NCBI GenBank assembly: GCA_037179335.1
Contig: JAKZHN010000005.1
Span: 620,001-684,000, forward strand
Direction: 5' to 3'
Length of the DNA: 64,000 nt
DNA from: Cyclaneusma minus
Taxonomy: Eukaryota; Ascomycota; Leotiomycetes; Marthamycetales; Marthamycetaceae
Part shown: positions 12,613-23,892 of the stretch, piece after piece
How the letters are laid out: the number at the start of each line of letters is the position of its first letter
Position numbering within the stretch: the first letter of the stretch is position 1
Translations under genes and position numbers: made by a program
Notes under the pieces: model-generated
Told to the model about the DNA's origin: nothing
What the model saw: the letters and a program-made list of their open reading frames with translations, nothing else
Databases searched by the model: none

Positions 12613-13129
12613 GCTCTCGAGCATCCAAGACGCAATGATTGATGATACGATAACCGGGAGGTATTCGTGTAGGTACAGCATGCATGCTTTTTGATTCGGT
12701 GGATAATGCGCCGCTCATGATTGTGGGCAGCAACTCGAAGCTTTGATCAGGAGAGCATTTTGCCCCTGTTACCCATCATATCTTGGGGCTTGGAATAGGG
12801 CCGGCGTCTCGCATTGCCGCAGTGTTGTATCAAAAAAGTCTTGTGTTCTTTCTTGTGTTCTTAACTAGAATGGTTGTGTATCTGTGATCACCAGTCACTT
12901 AATCCAAGAACCCTAATAAACTGTGATTAAGACCTAGAGGCCCTCGGGCACTATTGCTAGCTGCTGAGCGTATACAATAAGAACGGAACCGAGATTTTAC
13001 ATCGTGAGATATCTGTAGAAAATACTCGAGACTCATCCTGGCATGTAGGGAGGTGGCCAAGTGTCCACGGGCAGGTATTTTTGTCGTCTACTCACCACGC
13101 TCTACCAAGCAGTGGAAGCTCTCCCATAT
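12613..13129. other. 3' flank between convergent genes
   Basis: This is the trailing sequence of the KH-protein gene, before a small transposable element at 13130. The convergent esterase gene ends at 13436. No other feature seen. Confidence 0.5.
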
Positions 13130-13370
13130 CAGTGCCCTGAAAAGTCTGAATACGGTCTACGGGTGATTATGGGGTGGCAATATTCCCAATCACTCGAAAT
13201 ACTTAGAACTTGCAATTGCTTGGAATGTCCGGTGTCCCAAATCACTTGAATATTCCAAAGCACCTGGAATATTTCCAAGTCACTGGGAATATTCCTGGTT
13301 ATTTGGGATATTCACAATCATTCGGAGGACGGAGACTGTAGACCGTATTCAGATTTTTTTCCTCCCACTG
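13130..13370. mobile_element. Small element C: Tc1/mariner-like inverted ends around a 19-bp array
   Basis: The left end, CAGTGCCCTGAAAAGTCTGA from 13130 and continuing through ATACGGTCTAC, is mirrored by the right end, which read backwards from 13370 gives CAGTGGGAGG, a run of A, then TCTGAATACGGTCTAC. The right end abuts TA, the usual mariner target; the left flank is AT. The interior, about 13170-13330, is six or seven degenerate 19-20 bp units such as AATATTCCAAAGCACCTGG. At 241 bp with no ORF it is non-autonomous. Its terminal sequence is related to that of the 55605-56125 element. It lies 65 bp downstream of the esterase stop codon, so it may lie in that gene's 3' UTR. Confidence 0.75.
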
Positions 13371-13435
13371 TACTCGACCTTTGACTCCCTCTGCCTACGA
13401 TGCTCCGAAAACCATACACAATCCACCCGTACCCC

Positions 13436-14770
13436 TCAAATGGGCAACGTAGCATTGACCAGAACGCAATTCCCCAGCACCGGCAAATCGAGCCTCGAAG
13501 TTGCATTCACGACCAAGTCAGCCAAGCCACTCGTCCCGCATTTCAAGCCAAGGACAAAAGCCTGCGCTACCTGTTCCATCGAATGTATTAGCAATTTCGG
13601 TGACGATATCGCCCTCTTTGCTCAACCTTCTTGTCTGAGCCTTTCTCTTTCCCCTGCCCTGGCAACGAGCTCCGACTCCAAAAGAAGTATGGGATGAAGA
13701 GACTCACGAAGTCAGCCAAATAGGGAGCCGTATGGGTATGATCCATCGGATAATTCTCATCCACCGCCGTCGCTCCTAGGTTCTGCATCATCTGCGCTGT
13801 ATACTGTCCACTGCCCATCCATGTCAGTTCTCAGTTCTCCGTCTTTCTGAATCATTTTTACCCATCCAAGCATAATGAACATGTATTTTTTGGGGATTTG
13901 GAACTTACTGATCCACGAAATAAACACCTTTTGCTGGGCCACCAAGCTCGGATGCTGCTAGCCATGAGTAGTATGTGAAGCGGTTGGGTGAGTAGGTGAA
14001 ATTGCCCGTCTCCCACGGGTTGTCTGGGGTTGGACTGGATATTACTACTCTGGCGCCTTTGGCAAGGAAGACACTGGAGGCTTGTTTGATGTATGTCGGG
14101 TAGGTTTGTACGATCTCCGTTTGGTTGCTATGTATTTCGCATCATGTCAGCATACTCACACATCTCTGTCTTTTCCCTCAGTCAGAGAACTTCAGAACCT
14201 GCCCAACCTCCCTTTCTTTTTGCAAAAATCATCAAATAATCCCAAACGAGGACCAAGTCTCAGGGAAAAGGGACAACCATACTCATAAACAGTAGGACAA
14301 GTTTCATTCCCGGCTCCGGGACAATCTCCTCGACCATTGTCATCAGCCGCTGGATACGGACTACTCCCATCATTGTGGCCAAATTCAATAATCACCCAAT
14401 CACCCGCCTGTACGTGATTTTCCATGCTGGCAAAATTGCCACCGCGTGTGAAACTGCGGGCGCTGGTGCCGGCTACGGCAGAGTTGTTTGCAAAAGCTGT
14501 GAAATATTGATCGACGGGCGAGGAGAGTGTGAGATTTGTGTCGTTGTAGGCGTAGGGGACGTTGCCCAAGGAGTATTGCAGATATTGGCCCCAGCCTTCG
14601 GTGCCGTTGTGGCCGCCACCGGGGGCGGTGGTGCTGTCGCCGGCTATGAATACGGTGGGGAGGCGCGGGGGATGTGGGGACTGGGAGAGGGCGGAGATGG
14701 GGGTGGAGAGGAGAGCGAGGAGGAAGAGGAGGAGGCGGAGCATTGTGAGACTCCGTGTGTGGAAAGCCAT
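13436..14770 (-). CDS. Secreted SGNH esterase, rhamnogalacturonan acetylesterase-like (CE12)
   Basis: Four exons: 14770-14283, 14127-13909, 13810-13708, 13570-13436; 314 residues. A signal peptide is clear (LRLLLFLLALLSTPISA, cleavage near residue 28), so the product is secreted. Block I is FIAGDSTTA with the nucleophilic Ser; the oxyanion/Asn block is FGHNDGS; the catalytic Asp-His pair is in MDHTHTAP, just before intron 3. The segment SSPTPDNPWETG, after intron 1, is also typical of the family. Several NxT/S sequons are present. CE12 enzymes remove acetyl groups from rhamnogalacturonan I of pectin, which suits a plant-degrading fungus. Family members are usually about 230-260 residues; the extra length is a Pro-rich linker after the signal peptide and a C-terminal tail past VAQAFVLGLK. 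The substrate is inferred from family similarity only. Confidence 0.9.
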
Positions 14771-16146
14771 GTGGGCTTGAGAATACTGAGGTACCTAGAA
14801 TCAAGTCACCAAGATGATAGGGCAAGAAATTTGGAAACGAAAATTCATTGAACTGTACTGATACAGGACTTGGAGAGGTCTTAAGTACTCTGTGTAATTC
14901 TTCAACTATCTGGATGTAGATGTCTGGGTAGGCACGTACAAGTTTCACTGTTTCCCCCAATCCCCGTGTGCAGACATCGTAAATGCAGACATCCACCATC
15001 GCCAGGGCCCCGTACATTCATGAACACTCCATCCGTCCGAACAAGCTTTCATCCCACGCGAAAGCCAGTACCACGACCACTTCCACAACATCCCAAAGAC
15101 GCACACCCCGCAAGCTGCAACCCCCGATGTGCAAGCTGCCATGCAGTAGCATTTAACGCAGCCCAACCGCCCAGCGAAGCAACCGCCCAATGTTAGGAAA
15201 GTTGGAGAGGTGGATAAATTTTGATCGCTCCTGTATTCCCAATTCAGCCACCAATGGGCAACAACGTCGTTCGTCTTCCATTCGCTGCATGAGGCCGCCT
15301 CATTTTTGTACCTCGGTCTCCAATGGCCCGAAACATGCCATCAAGCTGTTGGCCTCGTAAAATAAGAAGATACTTGGTTTGTTCAGAGACCAAAGTGCGG
15401 TACATTATTGCAGAGAATTGGTGCTGGCCTCATTCGCAAGTATTGAATCGGCTGGACGGACAAGTTTGTGAAGCAGGAAGACGGAATATCAGGGCCTGAT
15501 ACCGCAGGACACGTAGAGAAGTGACGCCTGTGGCAGTTTGACGGGTTTTGGAGGTGGTGTTGTGCTTTTTGGGGAAGAGCAGGTCCTTCACTCAATACCT
15601 ACCTTAAGGAGCAGAGATATAAAGGAAGTTAAGAGCCCAGGAAAGCAAAGCAAAGCAAGGTCTCTAGACCGTGCCAGGTCTACACGCGTTAATGCAATGA
15701 GGCGTAAATAGATTCTAGTGTTTAGGTAGGGACAACGAGCCAAAGCAGCATAGTATAATACAAATTATCGATGTTGCTGGAGCCTGACGCGGCAAGAGCT
15801 CAAGAGGATCAGTAGTAGTCGTAGTAGTAGACATCAATTCAGTGAAACATCACATCACAGACACCAGCAAAGAATCCAAACACCAAGCACGACCACGTCG
15901 TGTCAAATATGATTAAACAGCAGAATCGATTGCGAGTGTTAAAAGGAATTACCAAGTCTTACGCCTGTCTAACGCCTTCATCTCATTCCTGCCCTTCCAA
16001 ATCCGCGCCAGCTGCTGCCCTGAGAAACTGTAAGAAACTGAAAAACTCTGGCCTAGAGTCTAGAGACATGGGCCGAACAACGCCGACGAGCCACGAATAT
16101 GCTCTCAAAGCCTGTGGAAACTCCAAAGACCGAGATGCTGCGAGTC
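14771..16146. other. Intergenic: esterase promoter and 3' flank of the deubiquitinase gene
   Basis: No ORF here has a recognisable domain. A short GTAGTAGTCGTAGTAGTAG microsatellite lies near 15813-15831, and a short AAAGC run near 15640-15655. The first part should hold the minus-strand esterase promoter. Confidence 0.5.
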
Positions 16147-19100
16147 TCAAGCAGAAACAGAAAACGGGAACGCGCCATTCGGCGCCGGAGGCCTTGCGGT
16201 GGCCTGTACTTGCGGTGTTCGAAAGCGTTCGAAGAACAGTATGGAGTTCTTGGTGGTGCCGATGGTATTCTGACTGGACTCCTTGATATCGTCAATCTTC
16301 GTGACTCTACTGTCATCGTACCGGTACCAATCCTTTCCGTTGCGTTTCAAAGCCCAGTAATGCCCCTTATCTATTCTCTCTCCGCCATGTTGCACTATTC
16401 CATAACACCTGTATCTCCACGAAGGTCCCTTATATTCCTCGCGATTGCCGTACTTGGCTTTGACGGCGTCACTCTCGTTATCGATCTTCTGTACGTATTT
16501 GGTGAGGTCCAGATCGTCGAGTTCGAAATGGACTCTGTCCATAAGCAGTTTCGTGGCTTCCTTCTTATTGTTGTCATTTGTAATCCGGCCCAGGGTGATT
16601 ACCAGCATCTCAGGGAGGCGCGTGAAAATTGGTCTTCGCTCATGAAGCCGTCCCTGAGGCCTTTTCTCAATAGGGCCTGTATGGTATTTATCAGGGCCGT
16701 CGCAATGAATGCATCGTTTTTCCACCTGCTCAGGCAGCATGAAGCTGTCAAAGCAATCGTAAAGAGTTATCTGGTGGCTATCAGACTTCCCCTTGGCTTT
16801 GAGGAATCTCTTGGCTTCATCGACGGGGAGTTCCATCAGGATATCGGGAGGCGATACGTCTACGCCTAGCTTACTACAGGTTGTGCAGGTCGTCCGTATA
16901 GCCCGTTGCCACCCCATTAACGGTGTAATAAACTCTCTGTTGTACTGGGAAAAGTCTTGGAAACTCTCTGCAGCTGCTGCAAAGACGCCCAAATCACTCC
17001 GCTTGGTGAACTCCGCATCCTTCTGTGCCTCGTTCAGTTGGGGCTCAATCTGGTCTCTAGCCTGATTCAACTCGTCCTGTATCGTCACTATCAACCAACG
17101 AAGGAATTCGCTGGAATCATGATGTACACCTCCATGGCAAAAGCCATTGGCCATGTCCCCGGGACGGTGGATGCACCGAATGTAATTCTAGGTCGAAATT
17201 AACAATGCTGCACACATGGAGCTTTTGTAGAGTCTACTTACTGCGAATGTACGGGGGTTGACAGGGTAACGGGCGTTCGGACCGTACATATGTCTCGCAA
17301 GATTTGCCAACATTTTTACCAGTAGCACCGGCGGAGCGGACGATTCGTTGGCCTTCTTAGGAGGGAGCTGCAACAAGCCAACCTCGGGACTTAAGAGAAA
17401 GTTATTCCAAGGCCGTCTATCCGCAATGAGACACTGAACGGCGGCGTTGAGAAAACACTGCGCGCTCGGATTTACCATGCCCGCATTCACCCTCGCCTGC
17501 TGTGGTGAATACATTGGTGTGCTCGTCGCTGAGGCTGCTATGGGCATACCATATGGCTGGAACACGCCGTTGAAGCTCGGCCGTGGGACCGCAGGGGCAG
17601 GACGAGTGAGAGCTTGGGGCACTAACGGATCGAAATTGGTGTCATGTATAATTCCTGATTGAGCATGGGAATGGTACCCATCCATTCGTGGGTAAAGGCC
17701 AGAAGATGAAGTTTCGTCCAAAACTGGCCCTGCGGAACTCATTGATTCCTTGATTGCAGAAGGATCGGGGTATCTGCGAAGAAATTCCTCTTTGCTCTGA
17801 GTGTAGAATGATTCATTTGCTTCGTCCGCTTCCTTCTGTAGCTCCCTGGTCCATTTCTCTTCTTCCGCAACACTGAGTCGCTTAGCCGTGTTCTGCTTTT
17901 GTACCCCCGTTGGGCCCATGCCATACTTCCGGGGTCCAATGGATGGTTTCTGCAAATTTTTGTTCTTCGCGCGGTTCGTAACTTGTCCGGAAGGCAAACT
18001 TATGGTTTGTGAGGACTGCAAGGCGCCTTGCCCCATCAGATCTACCCAGGAGTCAAGGCCACCTTTCAGTAGTACGGGCTGTCGTTTGAGCTGTTTCTCA
18101 TACCCAAAGTCGTATACAGCCCTACGAAAATTACGCAGAGCAACTCCAGATGAATCATGTTGACCTGTCGTGCCGGTAGTCGCCGAGTCTTGGTCATAGA
18201 AAACAACCAAGTCAAAATCATGGCGCTGGTCGAACAGTCTCTGCTCATGCTCAGGAGATAGCACCAAGCTTTCGGCAAGCTCCTCAGCTGAGAGCTCTTT
18301 GCGGAGAACAAGGGGCTCGATGCAAACGATGGACTGTGACATTATGTGACCACTGTCGAAATCTTCCCGACCACGGATATCAACAAGCAAAGTCTGTACG
18401 CCAGCAGACCCCTTTTTGAGGTATTGCACAAGCTCTTCCGCCGAGACAGTGCTTGCTTCCGGGAATTTGACGCTAGCTGACGACTTTTGGGCGCTGGTCC
18501 CGGAAAAAGAGGAACCCGACGAGAAGTAATCGCGGGAGGCGCTGCTAGTTGCAGCCATCGGATCAGCCATTCTGGATGGACCAAAAGAGTTGCGTTGCGT
18601 GCTTTGTAGTAGACTTGAAGGTTCAATCAGATCTGAGTTTCTGGAGGGACTGTATACAGCGTCAGGAGCTCGGGGCATCTGAGGTACCTGAACGTCGAGG
18701 GATATCGTGCTACGTGGAGCGAGTCCAGTTGGAGCACTTGGCATATCACGTGGCCCCAACGGTCGACCAGGACGTGCCGGTAATCTGTCCGAAACAGGTG
18801 GAGTTGTTGTACCGTTTTGGTTGGCTTTTCCCGACAGCGAATCGTTGACGAGATTGGAAGGTATAGGGCGAGTGCGGATACGCGGGTCTTGAGTAATGGG
18901 CGGCGACGGGCTCTCAGCAGTGCGGAGGCGAGCGAACCTAGCTGCTAGATCGGTTTCCGCGAAGGTCGAAGATGATGGATGGGGGGCAGGATTGGAGGTC
19001 GTGACCGAGTTCCCCTGGAGCTGGTGTGGTTTTGGCAGTACTGGGGGTTTGGGCTTTGTGGTCTTCTTTGGAGAACCGCCCTGGGAGGTGAAAGAAGTCG

Positions 19101-19758
19101 AGTCGCCATTTGGTTTACTCTTTGTATATTGCGGTTGATAGTGAGAGCCATTTGCGACGGAAGCGGTCGAGTCTTTCAACATTTCCTTGTTCTCGAACGT
19201 TTGCGTTGTCTGTGTGCGGGCAGACTTGAGTGAGGAATGTTCATCGGCTGTCAACGAATTGGGCGCCAAACTTCTGTTTTCGGTAGCCGCTGCACCATTC
19301 GGCACTCCATGCCGCCTATTATTCTCTTTTATGGCTTCTTTGACCTTTTCGAATTTCTCCTCCTGCGTAGTAATCCTCTTGCACAGCTTGGTATATCGCC
19401 GATGCAAATCGCCATTCGTGCTGCTCTGCAAGTCTGGCCATTCTCTGCTATGCGGAATTACTTGGGTTGCGATAATGAAGGCCCTCACGTACTCTTCCAG
19501 CGCGTTGTCAGGCCGGCGAAAATCAATGAGCGTCTCTGCTTGGGCAGCGTAGCGCTCGCCAGCTTCCAGGAGTTTGCGCATGGCCACATCTTTGCTCTCC
19601 CCAGGCTGAGCATTCAACAGGTCTCCTATGGGCGCAAAGACCCTCTCGCCATTTGCGCCATTGCTCCTGGCTTTGATGCTGCCATCCGGGAGGCCTCTCG
19701 GTGCGTTATTGCCGATGGGGAGGCCATTTGGGCGACTTGAGGTCAGGGCAGGGCTCAT
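16147..19758 (-). CDS. Rhodanese-USP deubiquitinase, Doa4/USP8 type
   Basis: Two exons, 19758-17242 and 17187-16147, joined across a 54-bp intron; 1,185 residues. Residues about 30-130 resemble the MIT/USP8-dimerisation helices (EAGERYAAQAETLIDF, LHRRYTKLCKRI). After a Ser/Pro-rich linker, a rhodanese fold (about 440-570: LLVDIRGREDFDSGHI) lacks an active-site Cys at the usual loop (VVFYDQDSATTG), so it is probably a protein-interaction domain. The USP core follows. Its Cys box is GMVNPSAQCFLNAAVQCLI, Cys near 768. Zn-binding CxxC pairs are TCTTC and CIHC. The His box is HGGERIDKGHYWA, followed by WYRYDDSRV. Doa4/USP8 enzymes strip ubiquitin from endosomal cargo before its inclusion in multivesicular bodies. 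The adjacent divergent gene is Vps27 of the same pathway. Start chosen as the first true ATG; in-frame sequence upstream has only TTG. Confidence 0.92.
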
Positions 19759-20446
19759 ACCGGCAAGTAGAGCAGGCAAAAGGCAGAACGAGGCATCTCG
19801 TGGCTGAGGGGCGGCCAGAAATGAGATCGTCGTCGAGGGTAGCTAGGTGAGGAGCTCTTGGGGCCACCAAGGTGTATGTTCGGTGCGGACTCGGTCGAAG
19901 GACGGGGATGACTTGGTGAGGATAAAGAGTGGCCGAGTGAGCAGCGGGTGAACTGGAGGCAGCGAGGTAGTAGCCTAGAGAGAGTATGTTGCGACTTGCG
20001 TAGTGCGGTCTGGGAGCGAGAAGGTCGAGTGGGGGACGGTGAGAAAGATGGATATCTCGTCTTTGTGGCTGAACAAGGAAGCGCCACTTGGAGCCGCGTA
20101 AGAGCGTCGAGTTCAAGATGTAGCTGAATGCACTTCAACGTGATACTTAGAAAGTCACATGCACGTCACTATGAGTAAGGCAATGGTTTCAATTATCTTG
20201 CCCGTCAAGCTCTCGTTACTCGTGTATCAGGTGGCTATCATATTGTGCTGAATCAATTATCTTTAAAGTGTCAAGTACTGAGCCACACTCTCGGCCCGCT
20301 TCTTCTTTCCGCCGAGGTTCGTCATAGCACCAGCAGCACTTGTGGTGGCAGCTCCATCACCACAAGCCGCAAGAAAGGCACCAAGTCCTACGAACCTCGC
20401 CGCCCCGAGCCCCGCTTCATATGTGCGCCACCGAGAGTGATTCAAG
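19759..20446. promoter_or_regulatory. Shared divergent promoter region of deubiquitinase and Vps27
   Basis: The two genes start head to head, 688 bp apart, with no other supported gene between them, so both promoters must lie here. I do not see an unambiguous TATA box or a named factor site. Confidence 0.55.
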
Positions 20447-22801
20447 ATGATGGCCGGCTGGTTCACGTCCAACTCGGCTCTGGACGAGCAAGTCGAGCGC
20501 GCAACCTCGTCGAGCCTGGAGGACATTGCTCTCAACCTCGAGATCTCCGACTCCATCCGATCGAAAACGGTGCAGCCCAAGGAGGCTATGCGCTCTTTGA
20601 AGCGGCGCATAGGCAACAAAAACCCCAATACCCAGCTGAGCGCCCTCAACGTGAGCTCCCCGCCCACATGGCCAGAGGCAATGCCTGACTGTTCCTCTAG
20701 TTGACCGATACCTGCGTCAAAAATGGCGGCTCCCATTTCCTCGTTGAAATAGCGTCCCGCGAGTTCATGGACAATCTGGTCTCTCTGGTAAAGGTTTATG
20801 GCGGAGCTTCTACAAACGACGCTGTCAAGTCCAAGATTTTAGAACTGATTCAAACCTGGGCCACGGCGACGGAAGGACGCTACGATCTTTCCTACATAGG
20901 AGAAACTTATCGGGGTCTGCAGAGAGAAGGCTTCCGCTTTCCGCCAAAGACTGAGGTTTCCAGCAGCATGGTAGACAGCAGCGCTGTAAGTTCCTCGCTG
21001 GTGCCTTTTGCCCTATTATGTTAGACGTTCGCTGACATGGTGATAGCCGCCGGAGTGGGCTGATTCCGATGTCTGTATGCGCTGCAGAACAGCATTTAGT
21101 ATGATGAATCGCAAGCATCATTGCCGGAACTGTGGAAATGTTTTCGACCAACAATGCTCCAGTAAATCCTTGCCGCTACCGCATCTTGGGATCATGCAGC
21201 CTGTTAGGGTCGACGATGGATGCTATATTAAGCTCACAGATAAGTCATCAAAGGGAGGATCATTCGCTGCAGACCGGGCTCCGTTGCAGAGCTCGTTCAA
21301 GTCTCGGACCACGTCCACGATGCAACCGCGAAATGCACGTGTTGACGACGGATTTGACGAAGACCTTAAGCGTGCGCTGGCGATGAGCCTGGAGGAGGTT
21401 ACCGGCCACTCTGGTGCTGGATATGTACCGCAGTCCAGTCTGCAAACAGCGGCGAAGAAAGAGCCAGTAAAGTCAAATAAGCCGGTCAGCACAAGCACAA
21501 CCAAACCGGTAGAAGACGAGGACGAGGATTTGAAGGCAGCAATTGCTGCATCCTTGGCCGATATGGAAGAGCAGAAGCGTAAGCATGCGGCTACGTTAAA
21601 GGAGCAGTCGTCGAATTCCTCTGCTAGTAACTCAGCAGCCCCCAAGCCTGTCAAAAACGACTACGAGCTCACACCCGTGGAAGCGGAGAATATCAATCTG
21701 TTCTCAACTCTCGTGGATCGACTGCAAACACAGCCCCCGGGGACGATCCTCAGGGAGCCCCAGATTCAAGAGTTGTACGATAGCATTGGCGCGTTACGGC
21801 CAAAGCTTGCCCGTACCTACGGAGAAACGATGAGCAAGCATGGTAAGATAAACTCCTGCGGACCGAGCCTTCAGCATTGCTAATAGTCCCAAGATACTCT
21901 CCTTGATCTTCACTCCAAACTATCGACTGTCGTACGGTACTATGATCGTATGCTAGAAGAGCGCCTTTCTCAAACATATAGTCAGCATACGGTCGGTGGC
22001 TACAATTTGCCACAACGCCAGTTGTATCCATCAGTACCTTCCAGTGTTCCTAGTGGCCCTGGTGGCGCCGAAAGCTTCTACACTGGCAAAAGCTCAACTG
22101 AGCCTTATCCTCCGCCGCAAGCTGCTTACGACTACGGAATGCCCCAACAACCCTCTACTTATGACAGAAACATGCCTAATACTGGTCCCACTTTCCAAAA
22201 CCACGAGGTCCGCCAGGAGAATTACAGTCACTACCCGCAGCAGCCAAACAGAACTGACAGTTGGCAACACAACAATCCAAATGGACCGTCCCAAGATCAC
22301 GCTGCTATATCAACTCCGTACTCTCGAGCCTCGACAGCCTATGCACCCTCCGAAGTGATGAGTCCTTCGGCGGATCCAAGCGTGCCAGCGTACTATGGAG
22401 CCAATCCCCAAGTCCAAGCACAATCCCAAGCTCCATCTGCCGCGCCGTCCCAGTATCCACCACAACAACCCCCGCAAACTCACAGCGAGAACGCCCAGCC
22501 ACAGTACCAATCAATCCAGACACCTCAGCAGTATCCCCAACTACCCCAGGCACAAGTCTCCTCTCCGTCAGCACAGCTTGCCCATCAGTATTCCGCACCG
22601 CCAGCGGAACAATATGCACCACCGCCCCAGCAGCAGACGTACTGGCCTGCACAGCAACAAACTGCCGCCGCGCAACAAGCCTGGCAGAACCCTGCTGCCA
22701 CGCCTGCAACGTACGGCGGTTATACGCAAGATGCGTTCCCCTCAGCGCCACAACATGCTCCTCAGCCGAAAGCGGTTGAGGAAGCCCTGATTGAATTATG
22801 A
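20447..22801 (+). CDS. vps27: Vps27/HRS, ESCRT-0 ubiquitin-sorting receptor
   Basis: Four exons: 20447-20650, 20701-20985, 21047-21842, 21894-22801; 730 residues. It starts with a VHS domain (residues 1 to about 150; LTDTCVKNGGSHFLVEIASR), then a FYVE zinc finger near 170-230 with CMRC, RKHHCRNCG and RVDDGC, which binds phosphatidylinositol 3-phosphate. Two ubiquitin-interacting motifs follow (DLKRALAMSLEE and DLKAAIAASLADME), then a helical GAT-like core for Hse1 binding, and a long Pro/Gln/Tyr-rich tail. The final residues LIEL form a clathrin-box-like end, as in yeast Vps27. The protein recruits ubiquitinated cargo on endosomes and initiates ESCRT assembly. ATGATG at 20447 gives two adjacent Met codons; either could start the protein. 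Length is close to the family norm. Confidence 0.95.
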
Positions 22802-23324
22802 AAAGTTGGGCTTCGGGTGGTAAAGTGTTATCCTCATGTTCATGGCGATGGCGTTCTGGCCACGGGACAAATAGGCGAATGATTTTTCACGAATCACTCA
22901 GGTCCAGAAGACTGCTTGATTTCGGCGGTTGGACTGGTAGTTTATGGAGCTTTAGGGGCAGTGGATGGTTTACGTAGTTCAGAATGCAAGGTATCAGCCA
23001 GATATCCGATATGAAAGTCTTTATGCATTTCTGGCTATCCATGCATGTTTGGAGCAATGAAGGGTTTTGTGAGATCGTATATTCTTTTCGGTGATGATGA
23101 CTTTCATTCGTAGCTTCTGGCGCCTTGCTTGACACCGTCGTGAAAGAAACATCCGAATCCAGCATAGCTGCCATTTACCAGCATCGAAGAAGCGCACATG
23201 ATACATTTGAAATAATTCAACTATCCCAAAATCTGTTAAACTGAAATGTCAGCGTCAGAATCAGTGGGATTAGTTCGAGTTTGACAACTTGAAGTCACTT
23301 GCTTTCGGGATCGGCTTGCCCAGA
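22802..23324. other. Vps27 3' flank, no gene seen
   Basis: Trailing sequence between the Vps27 stop and element B. Only short unsupported ORFs. Confidence 0.45.
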
Positions 23325-23556
23325 CTCGTGGCGACAATTATTGTACGCTCACCGATATTCGAAATAATTCACAATATTCAAAGTAAATAGTAATTCGGGA
23401 TATTCAAAGCGATCTGGGATATTCGAGGTGATTCAGAATATTCAAAATAATTCAGGGTATTCGAAGTGATTCGGGATATTCAAAGAAACAGGAATATTCC
23501 CGATATAACTCCAGTCTGAAGTCGTAGCCTGAGCGCACAATAATCGTCACCACGAG
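23325..23556. mobile_element. Small inverted-repeat element B (MITE-like) with 5-bp target duplication
   Basis: The terminal inverted repeat is 27 bp with three mismatches: CTCGTGGCGACAATTATTGT at the left, then ACGCTCA; the right end, read backwards, is CTCGTGGTGACGATTATTGT then GCGCTCA. The element is flanked on both sides by CCAGA (23320-23324 and 23557-23561), which looks like a 5-bp target-site duplication. Its interior is an array of about seven degenerate 19-bp units, in the opposite orientation to the other arrays of this window. There is no ORF. The same terminal repeat bounds element A at 7508. It lies 337 bp upstream of the Hbs1 start codon, so it may affect that promoter. Confidence 0.8.
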
Positions 23557-23892
23557 CCAGAGAGTCATAAGGGTGAACTTGATTCTCATTCCGAACTAAT
23601 CAAATAGGCTACCAGATTGACTAGCGCCGATTGAACAAGTTCGCCTTAGTTCGCCTGTATTTTCTAAGTGACGTTCAGGGTTCATTATTGGCGCTAAAAG
23701 CTCCCCGCTGCGTGACCCCACATATCACTACAAGTAGCACCGTGACTTGAGCACCACAGCTATTTACATATACACACCCTACTTCAACATCCCGAGTCGC
23801 ACATTTTTGCAAGTGCCGCCTGTCTAGAACACTCGATTCTACGTATTTGCCAGAAACTTAACGCCCTGTCCGCCTCAATTTGAACAGCAAAC
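23557..23892. promoter_or_regulatory. Hbs1 promoter region
   Basis: Between element B and the Hbs1 start codon. The last 200 bp are rich in CCC/CAC and pyrimidines (TATTTACATATACACACCC near 23760). No specific factor site was identified. Confidence 0.4.

Noticed and set aside
13436..19758. Part of a secondary-metabolite or pectin-degradation cluster
   Set aside because: Only one secreted hydrolase is present; neighbours are unrelated housekeeping genes.
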